In this document: piece after piece, positions 12,165-24,929 of the stretch
Layout: every line of letters begins with the position of its first letter
Position numbering within the stretch: the first letter of the stretch is position 1
Source of the DNA: Darksidea phi
Taxonomy: Eukaryota; Ascomycota; Dothideomycetes; Pleosporales; Lentitheciaceae
Assembly (NCBI GenBank): GCA_030770425.1
Contig: JASJFT010000075.1
Span: forward strand, 124,001-188,000
Direction: 5' to 3'
Length of the DNA stretch: 64,000 bases
The notes under the pieces: generated by a model
What the model was told of the DNA's origin: nothing
The model's input: only the letters and a program-made list of their open reading frames with translations
Databases searched by the model: none
Translations under genes and position numbers: made by a program

Positions 12165-14367
12165 ATGGACTTTATCAGAAGGGGTGGCGAGGCTCTTGCA
12201 GGTGACCACACCCTTCGGCGCGCTCGTCGAGACGGGGTCCGAGCCGGCCGCGCTCTGCCTCGTGCAGCTGGTAATTATCTCATTGAGAAGGTACCCATCG
12301 TTCACTGGCTCCCAATGTATAACCCCCGATGGTTGCTCAACGACTTGTTGGCGGGCGTTACCGTCGGAGTCCTACTCATCCCTCAAGCGCTCGCGTACGC
12401 GAAGCTTGCCACAATCCCCCCCGAGTATGGTCTGATGTCAAGCTGGCTCCCCAACTTCCTCTACTTCATCATGGGTACTTCGAAGGGTAATCCTCCATCG
12501 CTTCTCAAGGCGCGCACAGCAACTGACGAGCATTACAGACATGTCTTCAGGACCAACCTCCCTCATGGGTCTCTTGACCGCTGAGATTATCCGCGATGTT
12601 GGAACTGAGGGCGGCTTCAGTCCTCAGTCCATCGCTTCTGCCGTCACCATGTCCGTGGGCATCTACTGCCTGGTGGTTGGATTGTTCAAGCTCGGCTTCC
12701 TCCTAGAGTTCGTATCGATTCCGGTGCTACATGGCTTCATTTCTGCTGCGGGTATTATCATCATACTTGGCCAGCTACCCTCGTTGTTTGGGATCAAAGC
12801 TGGAACAGGCACCGTAAAGCTCCATGACATCCTCTCCCAGATACCCAAGTTCAAGCCAGCGACCGTAGGCATAGGCCTAGGAGGCATCGTGTTGCTTGTT
12901 GCACTGGAGAAAATCGGTGCAAAATGGGGTAGCAAGAACAAAGTCATCTGGATGATTGGGTTGGCTCGGAGTGCTATCGTGCTCGTCTTGTTCACGGGCA
13001 TTTCGTATGGTGTCAACAAGGACATTGATCTCGAAAACGATGATCCCGTCTGGGAACTGAGCAAAGTCAAGGTACGCTCCCCTTGATTTGTCCTGGCGAA
13101 TAACGCCCATCCAACGCCATCCGCGGTTTGGTCAGCAGCCGTACTCTCAGACTATAACCGAAAACCCTTGCTGACCATGCTTTCTCTTCCATAGTCGGAT
13201 GGCATTCACGCACCAGCCATGCCTCCCAGCTTTTTAATCCGGGAGGTCTTCCCTCGCGCCGTCGCACCCTTCCTCGCTGCTACTATCGAACACTTGGCCA
13301 TTGCCAAAGCCTTTGCGCGCAAGAACGACTATGTCATCGACCCAGCGCAGGAGCTTGTGTACCTCGGCGTCACAAACTTCTTCAACAGCTTCTTCTCTGC
13401 GATGCCCGTCGGCGGGGCCATGTCCCGTACAGCCGTCAACTCCGCCACCGGTGTCAAGAGCCCTGTATATGGTCTCGTTGCGGGCGGCTTCGTCATCATC
13501 TCCATTTTTGCCCTTAGTCCCGCACTCTTTTGGATACCCAAAGCGACACTCGCCGCTATCATTGTGATCGCTGTGTGGTCTATCCTCTCCCCACCAAAAA
13601 CATTCTTGCACTACTGGAAGACGTCCTTTGTTGACTTCACCGCGTCCATGCTCGCCTTCTGGGTTACCCTCACCGTATCAACCGAGGTCGGCATCGGATG
13701 CGCCGTGGGCTTCCAGCTCGCATACCACATTCTCTACTCCGCCTTCTCCAGGGTTCGCCGCATCACCACCCTCAGCACAGCCCCACGATACACACCCATC
13801 GCCGACAACTTTTTGTCCATTCCCCTCGATACTCAAGTCTTCAAGCCGCACCAAGCCCTCGTCTTCTTCAATGCCTTCTCCATCAAAGGCCAGTGCATCG
13901 ACAGCATCCAGACATTCAATTCCGGCATCAACGTCTCCTTCGAAGTCCAAAAAGCAAACCGCAACTGGAGCACTGCCGGCGAGCGCCGCACCAAGGGACT
14001 ACGTCGCCGTGCAGGCATCACAAACGACCCATATCGCATCCAAGTCGTCGTGCTCGACCTCAGTATGGTCGCATCCATCGACGACACCGGCCTTGTCGCA
14101 CTGCAGGACCTCAAATCCGATCTTGAGAAGTTTGCGGGTGCTGATGCTGAACTTAGGTTCGCTGGTATGCACGATGCCGTTCGAGAGCGCTTTCATCGCT
14201 TTGGTTGGATCGTCTACGACGTTGATACAGTCAGTGATGTCGGGAGAAGGGAGAAGAAGGGTAATGCCGTATATAAATCTGTTGGCGAAGCAGTGGCGGA
14301 TATGTATAGGAAGGGTGGCGAGGAGGGGGTCACCGACGTTAGGGTTGTTGGGGATGAGAAGGTCTAG
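12165..14367 (+). CDS. SulP-family sulfate permease with STAS domain
   Basis: Exons 12165-12486, 12539-13071 and 13195-14367 give 675 aa. The protein starts with a short basic cytosolic segment. The SulP transport core has the signatures WLLNDLLAGVTVGVLLIPQA and MGTSKDMSSGPTSLMG, the latter rebuilt across intron 1. About ten to twelve hydrophobic helices follow, including EHLAIAKAFARKNDYVIDP. A C-terminal STAS domain contains VVVLDLSMVASIDDTGLVAL. It should import sulfate (or another oxyanion) with protons at the plasma membrane. Its GGAMSRTAVNSATG segment differs from the SUL1/SUL2-like paralogue at the right end of the window, so the two belong to different SulP branches and may differ in substrate or location (plasma membrane or vacuole). 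Confidence 0.92.
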
Positions 14368-15332
14368 AGGGTGCGGTGTTATTGTTCATGGGACCCGTAG
14401 GCGGGGACTGTCTTTTCCGCTTCTCATATCTCTATATCCGGTGGTTTGACACGAACTCTCTTTTAATGTAGGGGGGTTTTTGTTGCTAGTCAACAGGTAG
14501 TAGTTCGTTCGTTTTGCACTATACATTCGCTACCGAATGGATTAATTAGTTTATCTTTGCGAGTTTATTCTTGCGGCGTCGTATCTCCGCACTAGAGATG
14601 CATATTCACCGTATCTGAAATTATGCACACGCACGAGATAGGACAGCTTGAACGTCTATTGCCACGCCACTTCACGCACGCCACGCCACGCTCGTGCGAT
14701 ACATGTAATTCAAGCCCGCGATCGAAACGTCAAACCTTTTTAAAAACACGATTAGATAACGAATGGAGCCGTAAATACTAGGCACACGAACGCGTCCACA
14801 TCTACTTCTCGCAAAATCAATCATGCTACTTCTCGGGGGGGTTTTTTTTTTTTACTTCTTCCTCGATTGCTTAGAGCCCCTTATAGCTTCCTCTCTCGCG
14901 TTCTGAACATGCTTCGGAGTCCACTTCTACTTTCCAAGAAAGTAGCCATACTTCTTGAGCTTTGGCGCGAAAAGATATGTCCGATCGGGGCGATTGGTAT
15001 TCTAAATAGTCATCAAGACCATATACATTACATTTTGATTTTCTAGATCTGTCTTGGGAAAGTAATTGTAAGATTCTCTCAGTGCCAATTCCCTGACTTT
15101 CCTCGCCTTTCAGATCTTTGATCCCCACCGCCTTGCATTGGAATTTAAAATAAAAGGGCTGCAGAGTTGGTATCGCGTGCAAGCTGTAGTTTGGGCCGGT
15201 GGATCCTAGTGTCTTCATATCAGCGGAATTTTTAAAGAGGGAACCATAGGTACTTCGTTTCTGTTTGACATACAATCCGATCGAAAAAGAGAAAGGCCAA
15301 AGAATGTGGAAGGAAGTCGGAGAGGGAGCGGC
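14368..15332. other. Intergenic with poly-G/poly-T tract
   Basis: No gene is supported. A G-run followed by a T-run (about 14836-14853) and short CACGCCACG repeats (about 14660-14690) are present. The minus-strand frame at 14871-15275 has no recognisable coding features. Confidence 0.45.
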
Positions 15333-15572
15333 TTAGAGGCCTGAATCTGACACGCGGTCGCACTTTCCGCAATCGGGCGACTCTCCCTCCTTGACTTTCG
15401 CCGTCGGCTTGCATTCCTTGCCGACGCAGGCTACACCGTGATGGGGGCGGTGTGTAAACTCGTGGGCGTTCTTCTTGCAGTACATGTAGCTGATATAACA
15501 GCCGCCGCCTTTCGGCTCGCTCGCGGTACCGCTAGCCGCATCTTTGTGACTTGAAGGTGAATTAGCGTTCAT
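15333..15572 (-). CDS. Small Cys-rich hypothetical protein
   Basis: A single-exon frame of 79 aa begins MNANSPSSHKD. It has six cysteines, the last four in two CxxxxC/CxxC-like pairs (ACVGKEC and CGKC), and a His-rich middle (HEFTHRPHHG). No signal peptide is visible, so it is probably intracellular, and the Cys/His spacing could bind a metal. The family is not recognised. Coding status rests on composition and a clean start and stop only. Confidence 0.4.
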   Translation of the reverse strand: MNANSPSSHKDAASGTASEPKGGGCYISYMYCKKNAHEFTHRPHHGVACVGKECKPTAKVKEGESPDCGKCDRVSDSGL

Positions 15573-16309
15573 TCTGATCAGAGTTTTGGTAAACTGAAAC
15601 TTGGAGGAAAAAAAGGCTGTGGATTCGCGTTGTCAGAAGGTCTGATTAAGTCCATGAGTGCGAGAGAGTAACTATTAGTACCCGAGAGAGCAAGAAGAAT
15701 GCTATTGTGGACTGCATACTATGGGAAATGAAGGTGAAGACGAAATTAGTGTATCATTGTACCCCTCCGCCTAGCGCTAATTCAACTGAAGGGGGAAAGT
15801 GGATTTAGAGCTTCTATAGACACAATAACGCCGCGAAACTCAATTGAGCTTCACTATTACTTTGGATAATGCATCAGCTTAGCAATGACGGAACCGTTAT
15901 ACTCATCAAAGGCTGTTTCACAGCCAACTTTCTTAGAATAGTATTTCGTTGACTCTGATCTCTAGAGCCTACCTCACAGCGTGAAGACAATGCCAGACCG
16001 TCCAAACAATTCGGCTTTCTTGTACTGCTCCAGATACTGCTTTACCTCTATCCTACAGCACCCGCGAAACGGCCAGCGAATAACGAAGTGGCCAAACAGT
16101 GAGCACGAAACGCAAGAAGGTTGTTGGTTGCAGTCGTTGCCTGAAGCGTCACGGCACGACTGCGAGGGCAACGACCCGAGTCTCATGAAAGAGAGCATTC
16201 CGCATACCGCGAGCAACGGCCAGCCTCAGAAATTCTTTATTTTTATAATCTATCTATAGTGTAAAGCATCTCTAATTATCTATTTAAAATATATGGTACT
16301 TAGGAAAGC
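15573..16309. other. Intergenic, AT-rich toward pseudogene
   Basis: No gene is supported. The last 80 bases before the NLR pseudogene are strongly AT-rich and may mark the 5' truncation point of the decayed copy. Confidence 0.45.
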
Positions 16310-18562
16310 TTCAACGAACCGAGGTCAGGACTTTCGTTCGAGACGGAGCTGCGTGAGAAATATGGGACACTGATCACACTCTTTCAAGATGACGGCATCT
16401 CCACCGGGATGTGCAGTCGTGCACTCAATAGTCAGATCAGCTAAACATATTCGATTCCATATTTGAGACTACGAACATACACTTTGTACACGCATGGATT
16501 GCCGAATACTTTAGAGAGGAGAGGGGAAATGCTCCACCAAGAAAATAGCTCCGAAGGTTGGTTTTAGAGTTTCAGAAGCGCATTTTACGGTGTTGACTAC
16601 TTGATTGGATGTACTTGCTAAACCCGAAGCGGCTGGCATGAATGAGGTAGCTTTTACGTTTAAGCCCTACGTTAAGAATTCTGGTTTTGTTCACGTGGAA
16701 AGCTGCGTCTCAACCTCTACGAGTGCCACACCAGTACATCGGTCAGAAGCCATTGAACGTCCGCATTATTTCCTGAACCGCAGAGATGCCCTTCGTGAGT
16801 GGTGCTGCGATACACCTTGGTCGTTCTACACAGAAGAGACTGCCAACTCCTCTCGCATGGGACTCAGGCATGGAATCATAATTTCAATACGAAGCTCGAT
16901 AACGACATCGAGATGTAGATGGCGGGGTTCAAAGCTCAGCCAGAGGTGGTTTTCTCCCCGTCGCAAGTATGTATGCTCTGGAAGGGCTACGTAGAGAGAC
17001 TGGCCTCCCAAACCCGCGATATTAGCAATGGCACAAATCAAAACACTTAATGAGGACGGCAATACTCCGGACACACTTCCGGATCCAATACCCCTGCAGG
17101 TTATATCCAAAGCAGTTGAGTGGGCCGACCTGGAAGAAACGGCGAGCGGTATCGTAAGCTCGCTGTATACTTACGCAATTCGGGGGTACGCTAACCAGAC
17201 TATTTCTCACTTTGAAACCGCCGTCAGAATGAGTCACTCCTACGCACAGGCACTTCGGGATCTTGCGCAACTCTATCGTGACGCGAGAAAAGGTGCTTTT
17301 CGAAAGTGATTGAGCTAGAGCTTGTCCACGCTTCGATCCTTATTGAACGTCAGCAGGATAGCAACCGTGAGCTTGACCGCACCCTTCTCAAGGAACTGGC
17401 TATGCCGTATGAAAATATCGCCTACAGTTACCAGGAGCTCCAGGATATTCCCACCGCATTAACATTTTGGAACAGGTCGACTGAGACGTTGGAGACAGTT
17501 GAATAGGGTATTTTCGAGTACCTGCGGCTTTTATCGACATATCAAAAGAATCTCTCTGGTTGGAGGTACTCGCGCTCCTAGAGTTAATGGAGTCGAAAAC
17601 AATCGATTCTCGAGGGCAGGATCGCCTATCAGCTTGTATTGTAAGTCACCATTTCCAGGAGAGGGGTCCGACGACTTCTTCATAATAGCGACCGAGGCAG
17701 CGATGAAGGAGAATTGTATACGGTGGCTCAGAAAATCCTATAGTGCAGCAATCTTAACCGTGAAGAAACACGTTACTGTTGTCTATCTCGAGCTCTCCTT
17801 AATTGACATGGACTGGGGGTTTACCAAGGATTACGATTCAACGGGGCCTCTTGTCGAGAAACTAATAGAGATTGCGCGCTCAAACGAAGCGAGAAGAATC
17901 CATGAGCTCAAGCGAGAAGAATCCATGAGCTCAAGCGAGAAGAATCCATGAGCTCAAGCGATGTGAAGCATCATCGGACAAGACTATGGCCGCATCTGCA
18001 TTCGGAAAACGGTACTAACCGGACTCAAGTCGGCGGAAATAGACAGGTCTATTCATCACCTTTCGAAGCTTTGCAGAAGCGGTCTGGGCCCGCGAGCGCT
18101 GTCACAGAAGTGTTTGTTCGGGGCGCAAAGCGTTCTTTATTTGGCACTCCTTCAGCGTTTGAGCGATGCGGTTCAGATGCTCAACGTTCTTTGGGACCTT
18201 GCCTTATCGAATCTTGCGTTTTAGCCTGCGATCACGGTACCAGAATGGGTCAGATCGGATTTTTAAGCTTTGTTAGTACTCTAGTTGCCGTGGGAATTGC
18301 TGTGTGGTTTCTGAGACAAGTCTACTTACAGTCGGGACGGCTATGTACGGCGTGTGAAACCAGCGCGGATGGTAACGGAGACGCTACTATCTACGAATAC
18401 TGTTTGGACGGGTATTGCGGTAACTGTTTTCCAAGATTGGAAAACTTTACTCGGTTCCGTGTTTCCGGCCATTGTTTGCTGGAGGTGTCTTCCGGCGGTT
18501 TTAGAGTCGCAATACGAAGTACAACAGTAAGCAGGACTGACGCTAAGAAAAGATCGATTTGA
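16310..18562 (+). pseudogene. Decayed paralogue of the adjacent NLR gene
   Basis: Translated pieces in shifting frames follow the intact NLR at 19927-24256 in order. LREKYGTLITLFQDDGISTG (about 16330-16443, ending in a stop) matches the NLR's LRERFGSLITLVRDDGLSTG. A piece with HAWIAEYFREERG (about 16463-16548) ends in a stop. REWCCDTPWSFYTEE lies near 16800. The TPR-like pieces are at 17028-17309 (LNEDGNTPDTLPDPIPLQ) and, after a frameshift, 17306-17506 (YSYQELQDIPTALTFW). An in-frame TAG at 17504-17506 interrupts a match that continues as GIFEYLRLLSTYQKN. The C-terminal Cys module is in 17948-18562. The Goodbye and NACHT regions are absent. A 23-bp triplication at 17892-17960 further disturbs the frame. 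This is a 5'-truncated pseudogene. Confidence 0.88.
17892..17960 (+). repeat. 23-bp unit repeated three times
   Basis: Three exact tandem copies, at 17892-17914, 17915-17937 and 17938-17960, lie inside the NLR pseudogene. A 23-bp unit is not a multiple of three, so each extra copy shifts the reading frame. Confidence 0.95.
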
Positions 18563-18593
18563 TAGAACGATCTTTCCTCAGTCTGCAGGGTGG

Positions 18594-19075
18594 GAGCTGC
18601 CACGTTTGAAGAGGATGCTAATTACAGTTAGGAAGATGAATAGCTCTTGAAAGATGTGGAGGATTTACGTATAGGTAGGCCCCTTTCATGTATAGTACTC
18701 ATACCAAGTTTACTCCTACTATGACCCATACTTGAAGTATAGTCATTGAGAATAGAGTCATTGTCAAGCTTGGTAGCTAGCCAGAGTCGTCCACGGTTCA
18801 TGACTAGGCCCTTGAGAAGGCCACAGAGCGGCCAAGATTCTTTTCACTACCCGTTAGTACGGACAACATCACCTTTAGTATCTGCACGGAGGGATATTGA
18901 GGACCGAATTGCTGCCCAGCGGCACCTTTACAACACGATCCGCCTTTTGCGCCCTTCAGGCAGCACTTAGGCGCGTCCCTTTATGCCCTATGGGAGGCTC
19001 ATGTAGATAAGGCCAAAGGCCATCTATAGGACGTAAATCAAACTCACCCACTCACTCACTCACTAGGCTCTTGAG

Positions 19076-19118
<43 letters not shown>

Positions 19119-19160
19119 TACTCTCACTGCAGAAGCAGTTGACGCGATCGCTGGGTGGGT
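18594..19160 (+). repeat. Dispersed repeat, copy A
   Basis: Starts just after the NLR pseudogene. Its first part (18594-18672) matches 40075-40151. Its later part (about 18746-18800 and 19060-19160) matches copies B and C. Shared landmarks are GTCAAGCTTGGTAGC, a CCACGGTTCATGA block, a (CA)n run and GAAGCAGTTGACGCGATC. About 230 bp in the middle of copy A is not seen in the other copies. No coding sequence was recognised. The shared order of landmarks suggests a short non-autonomous element or a solo terminal region. Confidence 0.75.
19077..19112 (+). repeat. (CA)n microsatellite
   Basis: About 18 CA dinucleotides lie inside dispersed repeat copy A. Copies B and C carry shorter CA/GT tracts at the same place. 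Confidence 0.95.
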
Positions 19161-19926
19161 GTAAGAAGGCTGGCAACCGTTGCGATGACTGTAATTAGTG
19201 CTCGAGGGCGTTTTTCCGTGTTGTAATTCAACGTAGGTTCACAGCTATCGACGCGATCCATGGATGACTGTTTCCAACTCTGGTTTTCACAACGTACCTA
19301 ATAACTCTTTCATGGCTAGTTATATAGATTACCTAGACCGAGCCTAGCTTTTGGTAGGAGGAGCAAGATTTTACGACAGTCATACGAAGGCGAGGTGATG
19401 ACATCAGCAACTACTAGTCCCAATAAAGACTAGCTTCTTGCGTCGATGTGGCTCAGAGCGGGTGCTATTGCCCGCCGAATACCTCGCAACGCCACGCGAC
19501 GCTATCAAGACAAGGCTACAGGTCGAGGCACAAAAATGCGAGGCTATATACACCTTAGGCATGGCGACAACGATTTAGCAGTAGGAGAGTTTCGGATTCC
19601 TCGCCTTTTAGCTCTCGACCATCTTGGGTACAAATCCCATCGACTGTCGCACATTCATTGCTCATATGTTACGAGGGCACCCCATTCTCTGCAACAAACA
19701 TTAGTGGCGTTGCAGGATTCCTTTGTGGCCGAGTCGAAGGCAGATAATTGGCCGTCATGGCTACGCACGATGCATCGTAACGAAGTACAGCTTCTTGGGC
19801 GGGGGAACAACCTTCTTGGAGGCACCGCCGCTCCCTTCGCTCGCGACCCGTCCAACACGAAAAAGGCCGGCTTCGAGCGCTCTGAACAGCTGTTGCCAGT
19901 CTTTCTTTTCTCATCCCCCACGCACT
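19161..19926. other. Upstream region of the NLR gene
   Basis: No gene is supported. The frame at 19446-19985 runs into the NLR start in another frame and has no domain. This stretch should hold the NLR promoter. Confidence 0.45.
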
Positions 19927-22900
19927 ATGCCTCCCCCAACCGTCGTATCCAGGCCAAAGTTCGAGATCATCTTCGAAACAAGTAGGCTACGATACGAGAA
20001 GAGGACTGGGCAACAGCTTGATGCTACGCTGGCTGCCAGCTTGACCACGGTTGCGGACTTGCGCAACCACATTGAGCGCCAAAATGGCAAATTCGATGCA
20101 TTCCGGGACAAAGACAAACACATATTCGACAGGCTGAACAGCGCGTTGGCGCCGATTGAGAGGTTGGGCCAGTATGTCGCGGCTGGGACGTCGACTGGCT
20201 TTCCACCAGCAGGCGCATGTTTTGGCGCTGTAGCTCTCATGATCAAGTCCGCACAGGACGTCTCGACCCACTATGATCGGATCCTGGAACTCTTTAGTAT
20301 TATGGGCGTACGTATGGCGTCTACGCCGAAGGCACCTGCTAATGAATGTAGGGTATAATGGATCGCTTCGAGTTACACAACCTAGATCGCATCACCCCGC
20401 AGCTAGAAGAGAACTTTGCCAATGTACTCGCGACTGTTTTGGAGATTATCGGCTTGTCAACTAAAGCCATTGTACGGAAGAGGTGGAAGGAGTACTTTGC
20501 GAGGGTATTTAAGGGTGATGATGAGAAATTGGAAGAGCTTCGACAAAGGCTGGACCGACTTGTGCAAGACGGTACCGCGTTGGTTATCGAACAGATAAAT
20601 AATTCTGTGAACGCAATCGGAGATCAGACGGTAAGAACAGATACCAAGGTCGAAGCACTTCAGAATACTACAGCAAGAATTGGTGTTGGAATCGAGAGCC
20701 TCAAGGATGGTAATAACGCGATCATGGATCTGCTTTTGAAGCAATTGAATACAAAGCGCGAAAACGATTTATCCGATATCCTACAGCCGGCACAGATGAA
20801 TACAGACAAGATAGAGAGTATCTTGAGGGAGCGGGTCCCCCAAACCGGGAGCTGGTTGCTGAATGAGCTAGATTTCCAGTCTTGGTTGAAGCGAGACGAG
20901 CCACTCCTCTATATCTCCGGTAATCCAGGCAGTGGGAAGACCTTCTTAGCTAGTTCCGTGGTATCTTTAATCCAGTCCAAGATCGCGCATGGGTCGGACC
21001 CCTGCCGGGGTGCGGTCGTCGGGTTCTTCTTCTTCACCAAAGACACTCATTGTCGGATTGGAGGTTTCCACCAGGCGCTCCGAGATATTGCATGGCAGAT
21101 CACACGCTTCAGCTCCGACTATGCGGGTCATGTTTCTACTCAATGCCGCTCCTGGGCCGACATTGAAACGCTGGCCAGTGCTTGGAGGATCCTTTTCTCC
21201 AGCTATTTCGAGGTGCCCGGTCGGACACTGTACCTCGTCCTGGACGGTATAGACGAAGTGCATGAGAACGGGGACTACGGTCTTCATAATTTCTTAAAAT
21301 TGTTAGCCGATATTCAAGGTACGTTTGACCCACTTAGACATTCAATGAAACTTGAAGATTCATGTGAAGAATAGTGTCACTGTTGTACAATGACTGATTT
21401 ATGAACTTGATTCTAGGACCATTAAGGGTGAACATCAACCTCCTTCTACTTGGAAGACCTCATCTAACAAACTCCATACGACTTGCGGTCTATGACCCAC
21501 AGACAAAGATGGCCACTATCAATGTTGAAGCTCACAAGAACAGAGCAGATCTCCGTCAGTACATTAAGCGCGGCATTGGCCGCTTGCAGCTCCACGGCGC
21601 GTCTGCGGATCTCGAAATTCGTATACGAGATACGCTAGAGGCAAAAGCGCAAGGCATGTTCCTATGGGTCAAACTCATGCTAGACATTCTCGAAGCCCAA
21701 CCCACGGAGCAACACATTCTCGACCATCTCGCTACAGCTCCTCCAGATATTGAAGGCATCATTCGAGAGATGCTGAAGGTATACAGCTCCACACTCAAAG
21801 GCAGGGAACCTGAAGAATTTAATACCATTCTAGCTTGGATATCATGCTCCGCAAGGCCTTTGAGTCTAGCAGAACTAGCCGCAATATTGGGGAGATTGTC
21901 GCCCACTGGAAGCCGGGTCCTTTCCTTGGAGAGGAAGCTTCGCGAAAGGTTTGGTTCACTCATCACTCTCGTTCGAGATGATGGTCTCTCGACTGGTATG
22001 CTTCAATCACATCTGAACTGGTCAAAATCAAATGCAGTACTTTATTCAAACCCTAAAACAACGACCGTTGTCTGTTCCCACGCCTCAATCGCGGAGTACC
22101 TCCGGAAAGGTGAAGGAAAATACTCGGTTAGGAAGACGGCACCCAAAATCGGCGTTGTTCTACTAGAAGCACAATATACGATACTGGCGACCTGCCTCGA
22201 CGTTTTCCTAAATCCGGGGATCGGAGAAAGGCTCAGCTGCGCTCTCGATCTCCAAGGTTACGCAAGAGACCACTGGTACAGTCACATAGAAAGATGTCAA
22301 TCGGCACTAGTCAACACATTGGCCATGGGTCAGTCTCGTCTCTTGCACTCTCTGTACTCGTTTATGAGCGACGAGAATGTTCTCAGAACTTGGTGTCGCG
22401 ACATTCCTTGGTCGTTTTACACAAGCGAGAAAGCTACAGTCCTGGCAAAATGTATCAAAACTTGGAATGTGGATGGCCATGGGCATTTGGACCCGGCCTT
22501 ACATGCCTGGATATCAGGCGTGAATGCCAGGCCTGTAACCATATTCACACCCATCGCCAAGATCAATGCGCAAGAAGGCCTTCATGGGGATGTGTGGTTA
22601 GCTCATCCAGCAGTATGTGTAATCACTCAAGTGAGTACTACGGAGTCTGATAAATATGGTTCAGTCGCTAACGGTACATTCAACTTCCAGATAAAAGCAT
22701 TGGTAGAAGATGAGGATACACTGGATACTCTCCCAGAACGCGTTCCATTGCAGACGTTGATGAAGGCTATTGAATGGGCCGGCTTGGAGAAAACTGCGAC
22801 ATGGAATCGGAAGGTTGCTGTGTGCCTACGCGAGTCCGGCTATATGAATGAGTGTGTGCACTACTTCGAGACAGCGTTTGCGATGAAGCCTTCCTTTGTT

Positions 22901-24256
22901 GACGCTCGTTCGGGGTTGGCAATCGTATATCAGAGACTGGGCTACTTTGCTAAGGTGATAGATTTGGAGTTCACAAACACGGCTTTCCTCTTGGAACAGC
23001 AACAGCAGCAAGATCTCTCTGCTGAAAGAAGACAACACCTGAAAAAGCAGCTCGCCAACTCATATACCGCCATCGCACATAACTACCAGGAGCTTGGGGA
23101 TATACCGCACGCTTTAAAGTACTGGCAAAAGGCTACCGATACAGGCGAAATCGTCATGTGGGGGATTTTTAGGCACCTCGGGCTACTGGAGAAGTCTGCG
23201 AAGGAATCACGATGGGAAGATATCATGTCGATTGCAAGAGCTATGCAAGTAAGGAAGGAAAACGCAACGCAGAACCGCCTGACCGCCTGCATTCTGCTAT
23301 CGCCATGGCCCACCGAAGACGACGACGACTTTTTCCACATCATCGCGAAGGCTGCCGCACTGACTGATTCTATTGATTGGTTAGTGAAGGCGTACGAAAC
23401 AGCGATGACCGAGTCCAGCAGTCACATCACGGCAGTCGTACTTAAGCTCTCTATTATTGATATATTTCGAGAGATTGTTGGAGTGCCGAAGAGAGCAGAG
23501 CCATACATCGAGGAGCTAGTCGATATTGCATGCCTGGACTATGACGGCAAGGTTCGTGACCTCGAGATGTGCAAGGAAAGCGTGGCACAAGATTACTGTC
23601 AAATCTGCGTTCGAAAAGCTATCACCGCAACCTCGGCGTCCGAGGCACAACATTGGAGACAGAAGCTCTCTAATTTATGCAGGAGCGGATTGTGGCCTAG
23701 GGACATGGCTGGGAAACTCTCATTCGGCGAGTATAGTTACCTCTATCACGCTCTGCTGACTCGTTTGGCTGGCGAAAATGAGGAGGCACTAAGAGTGGCA
23801 CAGCCATTCCTCGAAGAATGCTGCAGTGGTACACTTTCATCCGATGCTACGTTCAGCAAAATTGCAGTGCTTGCTTTGACACGAAGCCTGGTTGCGTTTG
23901 GACAAAAATCCGACGCGGTGGACGTTTTTCATTTTGGTTACGCTCGATCAGCATGGGTCTGCAGTGTTTGTCGAGAGTTTAATGCAGGCGTGAACTACAA
24001 CGCGTTGTGTGAGTACTGCTTAGTTTTCTTTTGCGGCAAGTGCGTACAGCTGCCAGACCTTCCTACAAAGTACTGCGTACCTGGACATCGCCTTTTGCGC
24101 ATTCCATGTCCACAAAGTATTCCTCGTAGTGGAGAGTTGTTCAGGTTTCGTGGCCAGGAAACCTCTTTGGCAGAGCTGGTACAGATATTGAGAGTTCAGT
24201 GGGGTATTTCTATACTTTCTGATTTTGGCGAATTTGGCCCTGTAGCTAAGCTGTAA
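19927..24256 (+). CDS. NLR/STAND protein: Goodbye-like, NACHT, TPR, Cys-rich tail
   Basis: Exons 19927-20307, 20352-21318 and 21417-24256 give 1395 aa. Residues about 1-150 resemble the fungal STAND N-terminal 'Goodbye' domain (APIERLGQYVAAGTSTGFPP, then MIKSAQDVSTHYDRI). A coiled linker precedes the NACHT NTPase, with Walker A GNPGSGKT at about 317-324 and Walker B LYLVLDGIDE near 420. Winged-helix-like sequence follows (ILAWISCSARPLSLAELAAI). Residues about 780-1000 are TPR-like (YTAIAHNYQELGDIPHALKY). A C-terminal module at about 1297-1345 has CSVC, CEYC, CGKC and a GHRLLRI motif, resembling a ZZ-type zinc finger. Fungal NLRs of this layout act in non-self recognition and regulated cell death, but that role is inferred here. 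The decayed paralogue lies upstream, and inverted copies of one dispersed repeat flank the gene. Confidence 0.88.
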
Positions 24257-24929
24257 CGATCGCTCACCGCTGCGTGCACTGATATGGTATCGGAATGGAA
24301 TCACAATTTATTAGTATTGCTTACCTCTACAATATGCAGGTCTGCGGCAGTGTAGGCGTGCTAACTTATCGCTACCACTTTTGAAGCCTCCCAATGTGAG
24401 TCACAACCCTCCCCATGATGATCCCAGCAGGCTCAATCCCCCAAATATGCCCTGCAGCTCGGCAGCACATGTAATCGCTCATCGCCTTAATATTCGAAAC
24501 ATCACCTCGTTGCTCACGATTGATACTGGATAAACCTCTACAGCTCTATTATAGTGCTGTCCTCAGATATTTAAAGGTTATCAGTAGAGTATACCCGCCC
24601 TAGAATAGCATAGTTGCGCAATGTAGCTTTTCCTTAGGGGGAAAAATGGTATATTCACGTACATTTAGCTTGAAAACGTAGCCAAAGGCTCTTCGGCACA
24701 CTTTACGAAAGTGATCTATCACAGTTTCGTCACAGTTGCTGCGACATTGAAGTAGCCATAGCGTAACCCGCGCTTTGACCTGCCAACTATAGGCGAGTTG
24801 TGCTACCGGATCAACTTTGGCCTGGTGTAGCACCGTTTTCTACATCGACTTTTTCTCGCAACTTAGGTGTGGAATAAGAGATTGGATATCCTAATGAAAG
24901 ACAAGCTAAAAAGCTTACCTCTTACCCGA
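24257..24929. other. Downstream region of the NLR gene
   Basis: No gene is supported between the NLR stop and repeat copy B. Frames are short and stop-rich. Confidence 0.45.

Noticed and set aside
13628..14449. 273-aa Ser/Pro-rich frame in the sulfate permease
   Set aside because: Alternate frame of the STAS-containing exon; the permease frame is clearly conserved.
19077..19112. Functional Z-DNA or origin signal in the CA run
   Set aside because: It is a simple microsatellite inside a dispersed repeat; nothing else supports a function.
19446..19985. 179-aa frame upstream of the NLR
   Set aside because: It overlaps the NLR start in another frame, has no domain or signal and shows basic, low-complexity composition.
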